In this document: one piece after another, positions 41,411 to 50,652 of the stretch
Numbering within the stretch: the first letter of the stretch is position 1
How the letters are laid out: each line of letters opens with the position of its first letter
Assembly: GCA_964495075.1 (NCBI GenBank)
Contig: CAZBUJ010000006.1
Location: 1 to 64,000, forward strand
Length of the DNA: 64,000 nt
Direction: 5' to 3'
From: JAFGJQ01 sp964495075
Lineage (GTDB): Bacteria > Planctomycetota > Phycisphaerae > UBA1845
Notes under the pieces: model-generated
The model's input: only the letters and a program-made list of their open reading frames with translations
The model's database searches: none
What the model was told of the DNA's origin: nothing
Position numbers and translations under genes: made by a program

Positions 41411-44400
41411 TCAGGGCGCGGAGTCGTGCGTTGCGTCGCGTTGCATGGCGATGGAGCGCTGCAAAAGTACGCGTAACGCGGCGCGGCGGAAGTCGCCGTC
41501 CAAGGTCTCGTCAGCGCGGAGATGACGGGCGACCGCCATCGGGTCGGAGAGTTGGTCGAGCAGTTCGTCGACCATCGGTGCCGCTTCGCGGCCCCGTCGC
41601 TCGGCGGCCTGGACCTGGCGCCACCGCACGGCCGGGAGGACTGAATCCCAGATCCGCACCGTGCCGTCGCCGGAACCGGACACGAGCCGCGTGCCGTCCG
41701 GACTGAAACCGACCGAGTGCACGTAACTCGCGTGGCCACGCAGGACCGCCATCTGCTCGAACGTGTCGGCATCCCAGAGAATGATCGCCCCGTCATTGCC
41801 CCCGGACACGATGCGCCGGCCGTCCGGACTGTAGTTGACGGAGTAGACGTGGCCGGTGTGCCCCGCCATCCGCGCCAACTCGACGCCGCCGGCCGCGTTC
41901 CACACCCGGACGGTGCGATCCTCGCCGCCGGACACGACGCGGGTCCCGTCAGGGTCGAACGCCACGGCCATCGCGCGGCCGTCGTGCGCGGCGAACTGCG
42001 CGACCGTCTCGCCGGTCGCGATGTCCTCGATGCGAATCTCGCCCGATGCCAGGGCCCGCGCGACGCGCGAGCGATCGTGACTCACGGCCACGTCTTCGCC
42101 CACACTCTCCACTTTCTTCCCGCCGCCCGCGATGACGCGCTCGAGAACCCGCCGGCCCTCGCGTTTCGCAATCAGCCGGAGCACCGGATCGTCCGAATCC
42201 GCGCGCGGTGTCAGTCGCACGGCACACGCTGTGTCCCATACCGCAAACTCGAACGGATCGCGGCGGTCCACCGCGATGAGCCGGGTGCCGTCCGCCGAGA
42301 AGCCCAGCCCCCACTGGGGACGCGCGGCAGCAAGCACGCCCAGCGCCTCACCGGTGGCGGCATCCCACAGCCGCACCGTGTCGTCCCATGCGGCCGACGC
42401 CACCATGGTACCGTCACGATTGAACGCCACCGGATAGATGTAGCTTTCATGACCGCGCAGGACCAGCCGCGCCGTACGGTCCCAGCGCCACAGCCGCATC
42501 CGGGCTGGCGTTCCCTCCGCCAGAAGCTGATCGTCCGGCGCGAACAACAGCGCCCCACCACAACCACCGGTGAACGCCCGGAGCACGTGCCCGCTGGACA
42601 GCTCGAACACGCGGATCGTCCCGTCGGCGCCCGCGCTGGCCAGTTGCAAACCGTCGGGGGAGAACGCCACCGCGACGACGGCACCCGTATGGCCACGAAG
42701 CTCGGTCACCAGGTCGAGCGTGTTGGCGTCCCAGATCAGGATCTGTCGTTGTCGGCAACCGATCGCGAAGCGCGTCCCGTCCGCACTGACGGCCAGCGAC
42801 GCTCCGCCGTCACAAATCGTCTTTTCGCCGATCTTCTCGCCGGTCATCGAATACACGTATACGTAGTTGCAGCCCCAGTTCCCCCAGCTCGACAGGCTGA
42901 TCAACCGTTTGCCTGCGCGATCGAAGACGATGTCCCGAGTACCATGAACGCGGGGGGGCAACCGCAAGCGGGTCTGGCCGGTGGCGGTGTCGATGACGAT
43001 GAACTCGTCGCCGCGTCCGACAATCGCGGTCAGCGAGCCATCCGCATTGAACCGCACGGCTCCGGGAGCGACGGAGTCCAGCGGCCATTCGAGCAGCCGC
43101 TCGCCGGTTTCGACGTCCCAGATGAAGAGCGCGTCGTCGGCGGGCGACTCGGCCGACAGCGTGGACCCGTCGGCCGACAGGGTGGGGTGCTCCAGACCGC
43201 CGGAAGCGCTGAACGTCGCCGACACGGCGCCGGAGGCCAGGTCGACAATCTCGATCCGACCACCGCGCCGCATGGCAGCGATCGGTGTGCCGTCCCCGCG
43301 TTGGCCGAGGGCGGCCCGGGAACTGGCGCGGTCGTCACCCTGGTAATCGGTCACATAGGACTTCAGCCGCGCATCGAGATGGGCCCATTCCCATCCGCGG
43401 TATTCCGATGGTGCCGCATCGAGGTGATCGCGGGCGCGGGGCGGATCCGCGTCGCACATGGCGTCGGCGGCCGCGATGGTGAACGCGTAGTTGGCACGCC
43501 GTGCCTCCGCCTCGCCCTGCGCGGCACGCTCTTCGTTCGCTTTCGCCAGGTTGCGGCTGTGAATCGCGTTCACGGCAAACGTGAGCGACAGCGCGGTGCC
43601 GATCACGAGCATCACGAAGGACAGCACAATCCCCGCCACCAGCCCCTTGTTCCGCCGGGCGAACTTCGCGAGCTGATAGAACGTGCTCGGCGGATGGGCG
43701 GCGATCGGTTCGTGGGCCAGGTAGCGACGGATGTCGGTCGCCATCTCCGCCGCACTCTGGTAGCGGCGCTGGCGATGCTTCTCCAGCGCCTTGCACGCAA
43801 TCGTGTCGATGTCACCGCGGAAGACCGTGCGCATCGACCCGAGCCGCGTCGGCTCGTCCTCGCGGATGATGCGGGCCGCCTCCGGGATCGATTTGTGCCG
43901 CAGGTCAAACGGCGGCTTGCCTGCCAGCAGCTCGTACAGGATGACCCCCAGCGCGTAAATGTCGCTGCGAATGTCCAACTGCCGCGAATCCCCCGCGACC
44001 TGCTCCGGGCTCATGTAGGTGAGCGTGCCAACCAGTTGTCCCACGTCCGTGCGGACCGTGGTCATCTGTACGTCGGACCCGGTGGCCCGGGCGACGCCGA
44101 AGTCGAGGACCTTCGGCTGACCGAGCTGGGCGAACTCGGCCGCCCCGCCCGCCGCCGTCACCGCCGTTTCCTGCACCACAATCACGTTGTCGGGCTTCAG
44201 GTCGCGATGAACGATGCCGCGCTGATGGGCGTGATGCACGGCATCGCAAACGCGGGCGAGCAGTTCGAGCCGGGCCCGCGTGCCCAGCTCACACCGCTTC
44301 GCGTATTCCCGCAGCTCGATGCCGTCCACGTACTCCATGGCGAAGTACGGCTGCGGACCGGCCGGCGTGTCGACCTCGCCCGCTTCGTAGATCTGGGCGA

Positions 44401-44869
44401 TGCCGGGGTGCTGCAGGCGACCGAGCACATCCGCCTCGAACTGGAACCGTCGCAGCATCCCGTGCGACATGATCCCCGCCCGGATCATCTTCAACGCAAC
44501 GCGACGCCGCGGATTACCCTGCTCGGCCAGGTAGACGGTCCCCATGCCGCCCTCTCCGATCCGCTGGAGTATGCGATAGCAGCCGATCGCTTCAGGCAGC
44601 GGGGGCACCGGCCCCGCCGCGTCCCGACCCGCCGGCCTCGAGCGGCGAACCCGCGTGGCCGCGCCCAGCAACTCGTATCCCAGACCCACCCGGTCGTCGC
44701 TGAAGGCGTCCTGTCCGTCGTGATGGTGAGCCAGCAGCGACTCGACTTCGCGTCTCAACGCCGGATCGCCCCGGCAGGCTCGGTCGAGGAACGCTTCGCG
44801 GGCGTCCGGCTCGAGGGCGACCGCCTCGCCGAAAACGTGCTCGACCCGCTCGTCAAACCCGGCGCTCAC
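41411..44869 (-). CDS. Membrane serine/threonine protein kinase with WD40 propeller
   Basis: 1152 residues from the GTG at 44869. Kinase domain about 98-370: GEGGMG (105-110), Lys127 in VALKMI, HRD at 221-223 with KPDN, DFG at 256-258, and GTLTYMSPEQ. One membrane segment follows (about 409-433, GLVAGIVLSFVMLVIGTAL), then a stretch of WD40 repeats outside or at the membrane: LRGHTGAVVAVAFSPDG, LRGHESYIYPVAFNRDG, MAGHTGHVYSVNYSPDGR and LRGHASYVHSVGFSPDGTRL. The start is set by the GTGA overlap with the sigma factor stop; the frame is open further but there it is antiphase to the sigma gene. This kinase-plus-ECF unit is typical of Planctomycetota, where the kinase probably controls the sigma factor. 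Confidence 0.93.
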   Translation of the reverse strand: MSAGFDERVEHVFGEAVALEPDAREAFLDRACRGDPALRREVESLLAHHHDGQDAFSDDRVGLGYELLGAATRVRRSRPAGRDAAGPVPPLPEAIGCYRILQRIGEGGMGTVYLAEQGNPRRRVALKMIRAGIMSHGMLRRFQFEADVLGRLQHPGIAQIYEAGEVDTPAGPQPYFAMEYVDGIELREYAKRCELGTRARLELLARVCDAVHHAHQRGIVHRDLKPDNVIVVQETAVTAAGGAAEFAQLGQPKVLDFGVARATGSDVQMTTVRTDVGQLVGTLTYMSPEQVAGDSRQLDIRSDIYALGVILYELLAGKPPFDLRHKSIPEAARIIREDEPTRLGSMRTVFRGDIDTIACKALEKHRQRRYQSAAEMATDIRRYLAHEPIAAHPPSTFYQLAKFARRNKGLVAGIVLSFVMLVIGTALSLTFAVNAIHSRNLAKANEERAAQGEAEARRANYAFTIAAADAMCDADPPRARDHLDAAPSEYRGWEWAHLDARLKSYVTDYQGDDRASSRAALGQRGDGTPIAAMRRGGRIEIVDLASGAVSATFSASGGLEHPTLSADGSTLSAESPADDALFIWDVETGERLLEWPLDSVAPGAVRFNADGSLTAIVGRGDEFIVIDTATGQTRLRLPPRVHGTRDIVFDRAGKRLISLSSWGNWGCNYVYVYSMTGEKIGEKTICDGGASLAVSADGTRFAIGCRQRQILIWDANTLDLVTELRGHTGAVVAVAFSPDGLQLASAGADGTIRVFELSSGHVLRAFTGGCGGALLFAPDDQLLAEGTPARMRLWRWDRTARLVLRGHESYIYPVAFNRDGTMVASAAWDDTVRLWDAATGEALGVLAAARPQWGLGFSADGTRLIAVDRRDPFEFAVWDTACAVRLTPRADSDDPVLRLIAKREGRRVLERVIAGGGKKVESVGEDVAVSHDRSRVARALASGEIRIEDIATGETVAQFAAHDGRAMAVAFDPDGTRVVSGGEDRTVRVWNAAGGVELARMAGHTGHVYSVNYSPDGRRIVSGGNDGAIILWDADTFEQMAVLRGHASYVHSVGFSPDGTRLVSGSGDGTVRIWDSVLPAVRWRQVQAAERRGREAAPMVDELLDQLSDPMAVARHLRADETLDGDFRRAALRVLLQRSIAMQRDATHDSAP

Positions 44870-45486
44870 CGCCGCGTCTCCCCGCTCAACTCGCGACGCA
44901 GCCACGCCCGCGCCATGAGCCACTTGCGCTCGACCGTCGATGCGGATACGCCCAGCACGCGGGCGGCCTCTTCGAGCGGGAGCCCGGCCAGGAACCGAAG
45001 CTCGACCACCCGTGCCTGCTGGGGATACCGCGCCGACAACTTCTCCAACGCCTCGTCGAGCGCGATCAGATCGATCTGGCTCACGCCGTCCGGCGGCGTA
45101 ATCAGTCCGGAAAGCGTGACCCGGTCGTACCCGCCGCCCCGCTTGGCCGCTTTCTTGCGGCGGGCGTGGTCCGTCAGCACCTGGCGCATCGCCTTGGCCG
45201 CCACCCCGAAGAAGTGGGCCCTGTTCGCCCATTCGTCGTCCGCCGCGCCGGCCAGCTTGGCGTACGCTTCGTGCACCAGGGCGGTGGGTTCAAGTGTGTG
45301 GTCGGCGTTCTGCGACTGGAAGTAGCTGCCGGCCAGCCTCCGCAGCTCGTCATAAACCACTGGCAGCAGCGCCGCCGCCGCCGAGTGCTCGCCGCGCCGG
45401 ACCCTTTGCAGGATCTCCGTGATTTCCCCTGGACCTCCCACGTCGCGCCCTCGACTGACCAAGACACCGGTGGTACCCGCATCCAT
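44866..45486 (-). CDS. ECF-family RNA polymerase sigma factor
   Basis: 206 residues from the ATG at 45486 (a GTG at 45504 is an alternative). Region 2: LLPVVYDELRRLAGSYFQSQ, EPTALVHEAYAKL, WANRAHFFGVAAKAMRQVLTDHAR. Region 4: VVELRFLAGLPLEEAARVLGVSASTVERKWLMARAWLRREL. The HEAYAKL / FFGVAAKAMRQVLTDHARRKKA wording is that of the planctomycete-acidobacterial ECF group usually coupled to serine/threonine kinases, with no anti-sigma factor. The gene overlaps the kinase start (GTGA), so transcription and translation are linked. Confidence 0.95.
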   Translation of the reverse strand: MDAGTTGVLVSRGRDVGGPGEITEILQRVRRGEHSAAAALLPVVYDELRRLAGSYFQSQNADHTLEPTALVHEAYAKLAGAADDEWANRAHFFGVAAKAMRQVLTDHARRKKAAKRGGGYDRVTLSGLITPPDGVSQIDLIALDEALEKLSARYPQQARVVELRFLAGLPLEEAARVLGVSASTVERKWLMARAWLRRELSGETRR

Positions 45487-45677
45487 CGTAACACCGGCGG
45501 GCACAACGACAAAGCACGTCCTACGCAGGGCGTTTCATATATCTCAATCTCATGAACAACGACGACCGTGCCGGCCAGAATTCGGCCACTCCCTGCGATA
45601 ACACGCCTCCCGTTTGCGTGATCTGGTCGAGGCGGGCGCGGTCCGCCGGTTATCGCGACCTGATCGAGCCGATCGCC

Positions 45678-45810
45678 GGATGTACGTTTGACGGCAACAA
45701 GGCGGCGGGGTGTATTGCTGCAATACCAGCCCGACGGCGGTCAATTGCACGGTCGCCGGTGACTCGGGTGTGGAACAGGGTGGCGGCCTGGTCATGCACA
45801 ACGGCGCGGC
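45678..45810 (+). pseudogene. Frameshifted remnant of a parallel beta-helix repeat protein
   Basis: One frame reads GCTFDGNKAAG and the next continues YCCNTSPTAVNCTV then GGGLVMHNGA. Joined by one frameshift near 45710 they match the repeat of secreted planctomycete right-handed beta-helix proteins (NCTFSGNxA..GGGMYCxxSSPTVTNCTF). Only about two rungs survive. Around it, from 45487 to 46092, I find no other gene or RNA; the flanking frames are Arg-rich noise. Confidence 0.55.
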
Positions 45811-46092
45811 GGGTCCTTATCGTCGTTCTCCGCCGCGGCCCGTGCCGCGGGACGGCCCACAACAGGCCGGCGACCACCAAACCCGATCGACACCCCGGCA
45901 TAACCGTGGCGCAGAAATGTCGGTCGGAGAGCCCCATCTCCCGGCGCGGCGTGCGGTTGAACGTCTCCGGTCTCCTGCGCCGCGCGTGCCGAGCGCAGCG
46001 CTCCGACGCGCGCTGCGCATTTGGACAGGCAACCCGATCGGCAGCGCGATTCGGAGGTGGCTTCCCGCGGCCGTTTGCGATACGCTGACGCG

Positions 46093-47982
46093 GTGACCGC
46101 TCGGCAGCCACAACCCGCTTGGCCGTCGCAACCGGCTTCGCCGACCATCAACGACGTCCTGCGAACGTACTGGGGGTTCGACACGCTGCGCCCCCTGCAA
46201 CAGGAGGCGATCACCGCCGAGATCGAGGGCCGCGACTCGCTCGTCGTCATGCCCACCGGCGGCGGCAAATCGCTCTGCTACCAAGTGCCGCCGCTGCTGA
46301 CCGAGCGGACCGACGTCGTTGTTTCCCCGCTGATCTCGTTGATGAAAGATCAGGTCGACGGCCTCCGGGCCATGGGCTACCCCGCGGCCGGTCTGCACAG
46401 CGGGTTGTCCCAGGAAGAGTCCGCCGAAACCGCTCGGGCCATCCGGCAACGCGCATGCCGGCTCATCTTCGCCTCGCCGGAGCGGCTGCTCACGCCGCGA
46501 TTCATCGACCTGATGCGATCGGCACGAGTCCGCTCGTTCGCCATCGACGAAGCCCACTGCATCTCGCACTGGGGTCACGACTTCCGGCAGGAGTACCGCC
46601 GTCTGGCCTCGTTGCGGGACCACTTCCCGCAGGCGGCCATCCACGCCTACACCGCCACCGCGACGCCGCGGGTGCGCGACGATATCATCGCCCAACTGGG
46701 GCTGCACGAACCCGAGGTGCTCGTGGGCCGCTTCGACCGGCCGAACCTGACCTACCGCGTCATCCGGCGGCTCGACCCGCATGACCAGGTAGCCGACGTG
46801 ATCGCCCGTCACGGCGACGGGGCGGTCATCATCTACTGCATGACCCGCCGCGATACGGAAGTGATGGCCAACGCCCTGCGGGCCAGGAAGATCAACGCCC
46901 TCGAGTACCACGCGGGGCTCGCCGCCGACGTCCGGCGGCGGGTACAGGACGCCTTCGCGGCGGAGACGGTGAACGTGGTGGCGGCCACCGTGGCGTTCGG
47001 GATGGGCATCGACCGCAGCAACGTCCGCGGCGTCATTCACGCGACGATGCCGAAATCGATCGAGCATTACCAGCAGGAGACCGGCCGGGCGGGCCGGGAC
47101 GGGCTGGACGCCGAGTGCGTCCTGCTCTACTCGGCGGCCGACGTGCAGAAGTGGGAGTCGCTCATCGTCCGCGGCACCCAGGAGGCCGAGAACGTGGAAG
47201 AGGCCGAACGGGCGGTCAAGAACCACGTGGCGCTGCTCGGCGAGATGCGCCGATTCGCCGTCGTGCCCCGGTGCCGGCACGCGGCACTTAGTGAATACTT
47301 CGGTCAGACGCTGGACAGCGACAACTGCGACGCATGCGACGTCTGCTTCGGCGAGGTGGAGGGCGGTGCCGATCACACGATCACCGCCCAGAAGATCCTG
47401 TCGTGCGTGGCCCGCATGCGAATCCCTTACGGCGTGACGTACCTCGTCGACGTGCTGCAAGGGTCGGACACCGAACCGGTCCGGCGGCGGGGCCACGACC
47501 GGCTGAGCTGCTACGGCCTGCTGGACGGGGTGCCGGCGAAAACGCTCCAGAACTACGTGTTCCAGCTCGTCGACCAGGGGATCCTGGACCGCACCGTGGG
47601 CGACCGCCCCGTCCTGCATCTCAACGACGCGTCGTGGCGGGTGATGCGGGGCGAGCGGGAGGTTCTGCTGATCGAACCAAAGGAATCCAGGCAACCGGTC
47701 CGCCGCAGCCGACGCGAACGCGAGAGCTGGGAGGGCGTTGACCGCGCCCTCTTCGAACGCCTGCGAACGGTACGCCGCGAGCTGGCGAAGCAACTCGGCA
47801 AACCGGCCTACGTCGTTTTCCCGGACACCACCCTGCGGGAGATGGCCCGGCACAAACCAACCGACGTCGTCGAGATGCTCGCCATCCCCGGCGTGGGCCA
47901 GGCGAAGATGCAACGATTCGGCGACATCTTCCTCGAGGCCATCGCGGCCCACGAACGGCGCGATCGTGTGGAGGACAATTGA
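46093..47982 (+). CDS. recQ: ATP-dependent DNA helicase RecQ
   Basis: 629 residues from the GTG at 46093 (upstream in-frame codons are not protein-like). SF2 helicase motifs: WGFDTLRPLQQEAI, VVMPTGGGKSLCYQVP (Walker A), ISLMKDQVDGLR, SFAIDEAHCISHWGHDFR (DEAH and RecQ loop), AYTATATPRVRDDII, VIIYCMTRRDTEVMAN, TVAFGMGIDRSNVRGVIHATMPKSIEHYQQETGRAGRDG. The RQC zinc cluster is CRHAALSEYF...NCDACDVC, followed by a winged helix, and an HRDC domain ends the protein (LFERLRTVRRELAKQLGKPAYVVF). It unwinds DNA in recombination and fork repair. trmO follows by 33 bases. Confidence 0.96.
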   Translation: MTARQPQPAWPSQPASPTINDVLRTYWGFDTLRPLQQEAITAEIEGRDSLVVMPTGGGKSLCYQVPPLLTERTDVVVSPLISLMKDQVDGLRAMGYPAAGLHSGLSQEESAETARAIRQRACRLIFASPERLLTPRFIDLMRSARVRSFAIDEAHCISHWGHDFRQEYRRLASLRDHFPQAAIHAYTATATPRVRDDIIAQLGLHEPEVLVGRFDRPNLTYRVIRRLDPHDQVADVIARHGDGAVIIYCMTRRDTEVMANALRARKINALEYHAGLAADVRRRVQDAFAAETVNVVAATVAFGMGIDRSNVRGVIHATMPKSIEHYQQETGRAGRDGLDAECVLLYSAADVQKWESLIVRGTQEAENVEEAERAVKNHVALLGEMRRFAVVPRCRHAALSEYFGQTLDSDNCDACDVCFGEVEGGADHTITAQKILSCVARMRIPYGVTYLVDVLQGSDTEPVRRRGHDRLSCYGLLDGVPAKTLQNYVFQLVDQGILDRTVGDRPVLHLNDASWRVMRGEREVLLIEPKESRQPVRRSRRERESWEGVDRALFERLRTVRRELAKQLGKPAYVVFPDTTLREMARHKPTDVVEMLAIPGVGQAKMQRFGDIFLEAIAAHERRDRVEDN

Positions 47983-48015
47983 GATCCGAGGTGGTTCGCC
48001 GCAGGAGACGGTTCC

Positions 48016-48504
48016 ATGCTTGATGACGTTTCATTGCATCCGATCGGCGTCATCCATAGCTCGCACACCGCGGCCGAGAAGACGCCGATCCAACCTGCGT
48101 TCGCCGCGGGCAGCCACGGGACCGCGGAGATCGACGCGGAATACGAAGAAGGACTGGCCGACCTGGACGGGTTTTCGCACCTCTGGCTGATCTACCAGTT
48201 GGACCGCGCCGGGCCGACCCGCCTGACCGTCAAGCCGTTCCTGGAGGACGCGCCACACGGCGTGTTTGCCACCCGCGCCCCGTGCCGGCCCAACCCGATC
48301 GGCTTGAGCCTCGTGCGGCTCACGCGACGTGAGCGCTGCACGCTCCATCTCGAGGGCGTGGACATGCTCGATGGCACGCCATTGCTGGACATCAAGCCCT
48401 ACGTGCAGCGATTCGACGTGGCCGACGACGCCCGTTGCGGGTGGGTGGAGCATATCGACGAGGAGACGGCCCGCCGCCGCGGTAGCCGCGGCGGCGAGGA
48501 CTGA
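48016..48504 (+). CDS. trmO: tRNA (N6-threonylcarbamoyladenosine(37)-N6)-methyltransferase TrmO
   Basis: 162 residues. Family signatures: PIGVIHSSHTAAEKTPIQPA, AEIDAEYEEGLADLDGFSHLWLIYQLDRAG, GVFATRAPCRPNPIGLSLVRL and DMLDGTPLLDIKPYV. TrmO (formerly TsaA/YaeB) methylates t6A37 in threonine tRNAs using SAM, with a single beta-barrel domain; at 162 residues this is the short form without a C-terminal extension. An ATG with a modest AGGAGA upstream starts it, directly after recQ. Confidence 0.92.
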   Translation: MLDDVSLHPIGVIHSSHTAAEKTPIQPAFAAGSHGTAEIDAEYEEGLADLDGFSHLWLIYQLDRAGPTRLTVKPFLEDAPHGVFATRAPCRPNPIGLSLVRLTRRERCTLHLEGVDMLDGTPLLDIKPYVQRFDVADDARCGWVEHIDEETARRRGSRGGED

Positions 48505-48802
48505 CCCCGAAGCGACCAACCCGCGCCTGTGTTCAGCGGCTCAACGCCGAGGCGGCGTCAACGCGTGCTGCGGCGGCCGGAATTGCGAAGTGCGGCCGAG
48601 ACCTTGCACGGCACGATGCCCCCGTCGGCCGGTGGGCTCTCGCCGATCATGCGGCTCAACTCCGGCGGCTTGAGGGACGACACCGCATCGTGGTTGCGGG
48701 GATGACATGGTGGTGGCGGCGTGCTTACGCGCCTCAGCGCGAGGATCGCCCGCAACACGGCGGCCGATTCGTAATCGCTGATTTGTCATCGGTCATTCGG
48801 AA
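48505..48802. other. Intergenic, no gene seen
   Basis: About 300 bases downstream of trmO and of the minus-strand DUF1579 gene. Short Pro/Arg-rich frames on both strands show no homology I can name. Confidence 0.45.
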
Positions 48803-48855
48803 CGACACCCCCGGCGATGGATGACACGTGGCGCCGCCCATCGCCGGGGGTGTCG
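48803..48855 (-). terminator. 18-bp stem hairpin, probably bidirectional terminator
   Basis: CGACACCCCCGGCGATGG (48803-48820) is matched perfectly by CCATCGCCGGGGGTGTCG (48838-48855) over a 17-base loop. It lies 24 bases beyond the stop of the minus-strand DUF1579 gene and about 300 bases beyond trmO. No T-run follows on either side, so termination would depend on the stem or a factor. Confidence 0.65.
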
Positions 48856-48879
48856 AAGACTGTCGCGGGATCGCGTGGA

Positions 48880-49527
48880 TCAGCTGCGGGTGAACTTGAT
48901 TTGCATCATCTTGGCTTCTTCGCCACCTTCCGGCTTCTCGAACATCTCCATGACAAACTCGTCGTCGTTGGTCCAGCGGGTCGTGGACCGGACGGCTTTG
49001 TTCTTGCCGGTCATGGGGTCGATCCAGTCGGCCGCGTAGTCGAACTGCTTTGCGTCGGGCGAGCAGGTGCCTTCCATGGTGTAGATGCCGGTGCCCATGT
49101 TGTCGATCCACATGGACACGTACTTCTTCTTGAAGTTGTCGTAGCCGTCGATGGACATGCCCTCGAACGGCTGGCCCATCATCTCACCCCGGTACTTGGT
49201 GACGAGGAACCGCCCCCCCATGATCATCTTGGACTTGGCCGAGCCTTGCGACGTCGTCGGTTCGTCGCCGGTCATGCCGCATCCGTGCGTGGTACACTCG
49301 GTCTTCCACGGGCCCTCCATGCGCGACAGGTGCTTGTGGTGCTCACACGGGGTGGCCAGCTTCTGCCACGCCGCCATCATCTCCATCTGCTCGGGTGACA
49401 TCTTGGTGTCGCCCGGCTGTTCTTTCTCCTGGGCGGCCACCGTGGGCACGGAGGCGAACTGCGCGACCGCGATCACCAGCGTGGCTCCCAGCACGACTCC
49501 CAGCATCAGAACTCGCATCGTCTTCAT
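48880..49527 (-). CDS. Secreted DUF1579 protein, copy 1
   Basis: 215 residues. Signal peptide (MKTMRVLMLGVVLGATLVIAV, cleavage near VAA-QE), Met/Glu/Gln-rich spacer (DTKMSPEQMEMMAAWQKL), then the DUF1579 barrel: EHHKHLSRMEGPWKTE, MIMGGRFLVTKYRGEMMGQPFEGM, SIDGYDNFKKKYVSMWIDNMGTG and YAADWIDPMTGKNKAVRS. The family folds as a lipocalin-like barrel, but its ligand is unknown. Good ribosome binding site (AAAGGATG). The gene is a tandem paralogue of the one at 49665; the two read EHHKHL and GYDN..KKKYV in parallel. Confidence 0.9.
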   Translation of the reverse strand: MKTMRVLMLGVVLGATLVIAVAQFASVPTVAAQEKEQPGDTKMSPEQMEMMAAWQKLATPCEHHKHLSRMEGPWKTECTTHGCGMTGDEPTTSQGSAKSKMIMGGRFLVTKYRGEMMGQPFEGMSIDGYDNFKKKYVSMWIDNMGTGIYTMEGTCSPDAKQFDYAADWIDPMTGKNKAVRSTTRWTNDDEFVMEMFEKPEGGEEAKMMQIKFTRS

Positions 49528-49664
49528 ACGTCATCCTTTCAGAATAGTGCATCCACCGTTTCCCGCATTGAACCCCGACCGCACGATCCTCTCCGCTTCC
49601 GGCGCGCGGGCGCCTGCTCCTTGGACACCTCCGGAAAGCCTCTGATCGCTCGTCTCCGTCCCTT

Positions 49665-50312
49665 CTACGACCTCCGTACGTGTTCGATCTCCAGCGTCTT
49701 GAATTCCCCGCCGCCCGGCAACTCCTTGTACATCTCGAGGACGTAGCGGTCCGGCCCCGCCACGCGATACACGGACTTGCCCGTGACCTCTTTGCCGGTC
49801 ATCGGGTCATCGTAGGACCCCAGCAGGGTGATCTCCTTGCCGTCCGCGCTGCACGTGCCTTCCTGCACGAATATCATGGTGGAGTGATCGTCCACCCAGA
49901 CGGCAACGTACTTCTTCTTCCCGTTGTCGTACCCCATGATGCCCATTCCCCGGAACGGCTGGCCACCCATGCCTTCACCCTCGACACGCTGCACGAGGAA
50001 ACGGTTGCCCATGATCCATTCGGCCTCACTGGTGGCCTTCGATTCGGACCACGGGGCTTCCGGCCCCATCCGCATGCGGGTCGTCATGTCCCATCGCCCG
50101 GCCAATGGCTGGAGGTGCTTGTGATGCTCGCCGGGAACGGCGAGTTTCATCCACATCTCCATCTCCTTCTTTTGCTCTTCCGTCATTTGCATCTGCTCCA
50201 TCGGATCGGACTGCTTGGGTTCTCCCGCCTGCGTGGATACGACGGCGCTCGTGATCAGCGCCGTCATGACCACGAGAACGACACCGCCCGAAAGGGTCCA
50301 TATGCTTGGCAT
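49665..50312 (-). CDS. Secreted DUF1579 protein, copy 2
   Basis: 215 residues from the ATG at 50312, chosen for GGGAG upstream and for the signal-peptide-like start (MPSIWTLSGGVVLVVMTALI). Spacer QMQMTEEQKKEMEMWMKL, then DUF1579: EHHKHLQPLAGRWDMT, WIMGNRFLVQRVEGEGMGGQPFRGM, GIMGYDNGKKKYVAVWVDDHST and GSYDDPMTGKEVTGKS. It is clearly a duplicate of the downstream gene, 137 bases away, though the two have diverged substantially. Role unknown. Confidence 0.9.
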   Translation of the reverse strand: MPSIWTLSGGVVLVVMTALITSAVVSTQAGEPKQSDPMEQMQMTEEQKKEMEMWMKLAVPGEHHKHLQPLAGRWDMTTRMRMGPEAPWSESKATSEAEWIMGNRFLVQRVEGEGMGGQPFRGMGIMGYDNGKKKYVAVWVDDHSTMIFVQEGTCSADGKEITLLGSYDDPMTGKEVTGKSVYRVAGPDRYVLEMYKELPGGGEFKTLEIEHVRRS

Positions 50313-50652
50313 GTTCAGACTCCCTGCGAGTGATGGAATGAACGCGAAGTCCCCGGCCACAAGAACACACGTTAGAACGCAACAGCATAACGATCGAATG
50401 GCACTGGTCAAATCAAGTAAACCTGATTAGGGCGGTGACCGACATGTTTGTACATCCGTGTGGCGGGCGCAAGACAGTAGCACTTTCCGCGGGGCGCGGC
50501 CGCCCGGGCCGTGCGTTCGCAGTGGGTTCTTTCACCGTGCCCGTGACGAGCCGTCATGGTCGCGACTGACGATCGTGACGGGGATAGAAAGTGGAGGAGA
50601 TGCGCAGCGCAGGGGACCGGGCGAGTCCGTGCCGGTCGCCGATCACCGTCGC
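50313..50652. other. Intergenic, no gene seen
   Basis: 340 bases between nadE's stop and the DUF1579 copy 2 start, both on the minus strand. It should carry the DUF1579 promoter; an AT-rich patch near 50395-50430 is the likeliest place. No RNA or small gene stands out. Confidence 0.4.

Noticed and set aside
41717..45325. A 1202-codon open frame on the plus strand.
   Set aside because: Antisense to the kinase and sigma factor genes, with repetitive His/Arg/Asp text mirroring the WD40 repeats. No domain.
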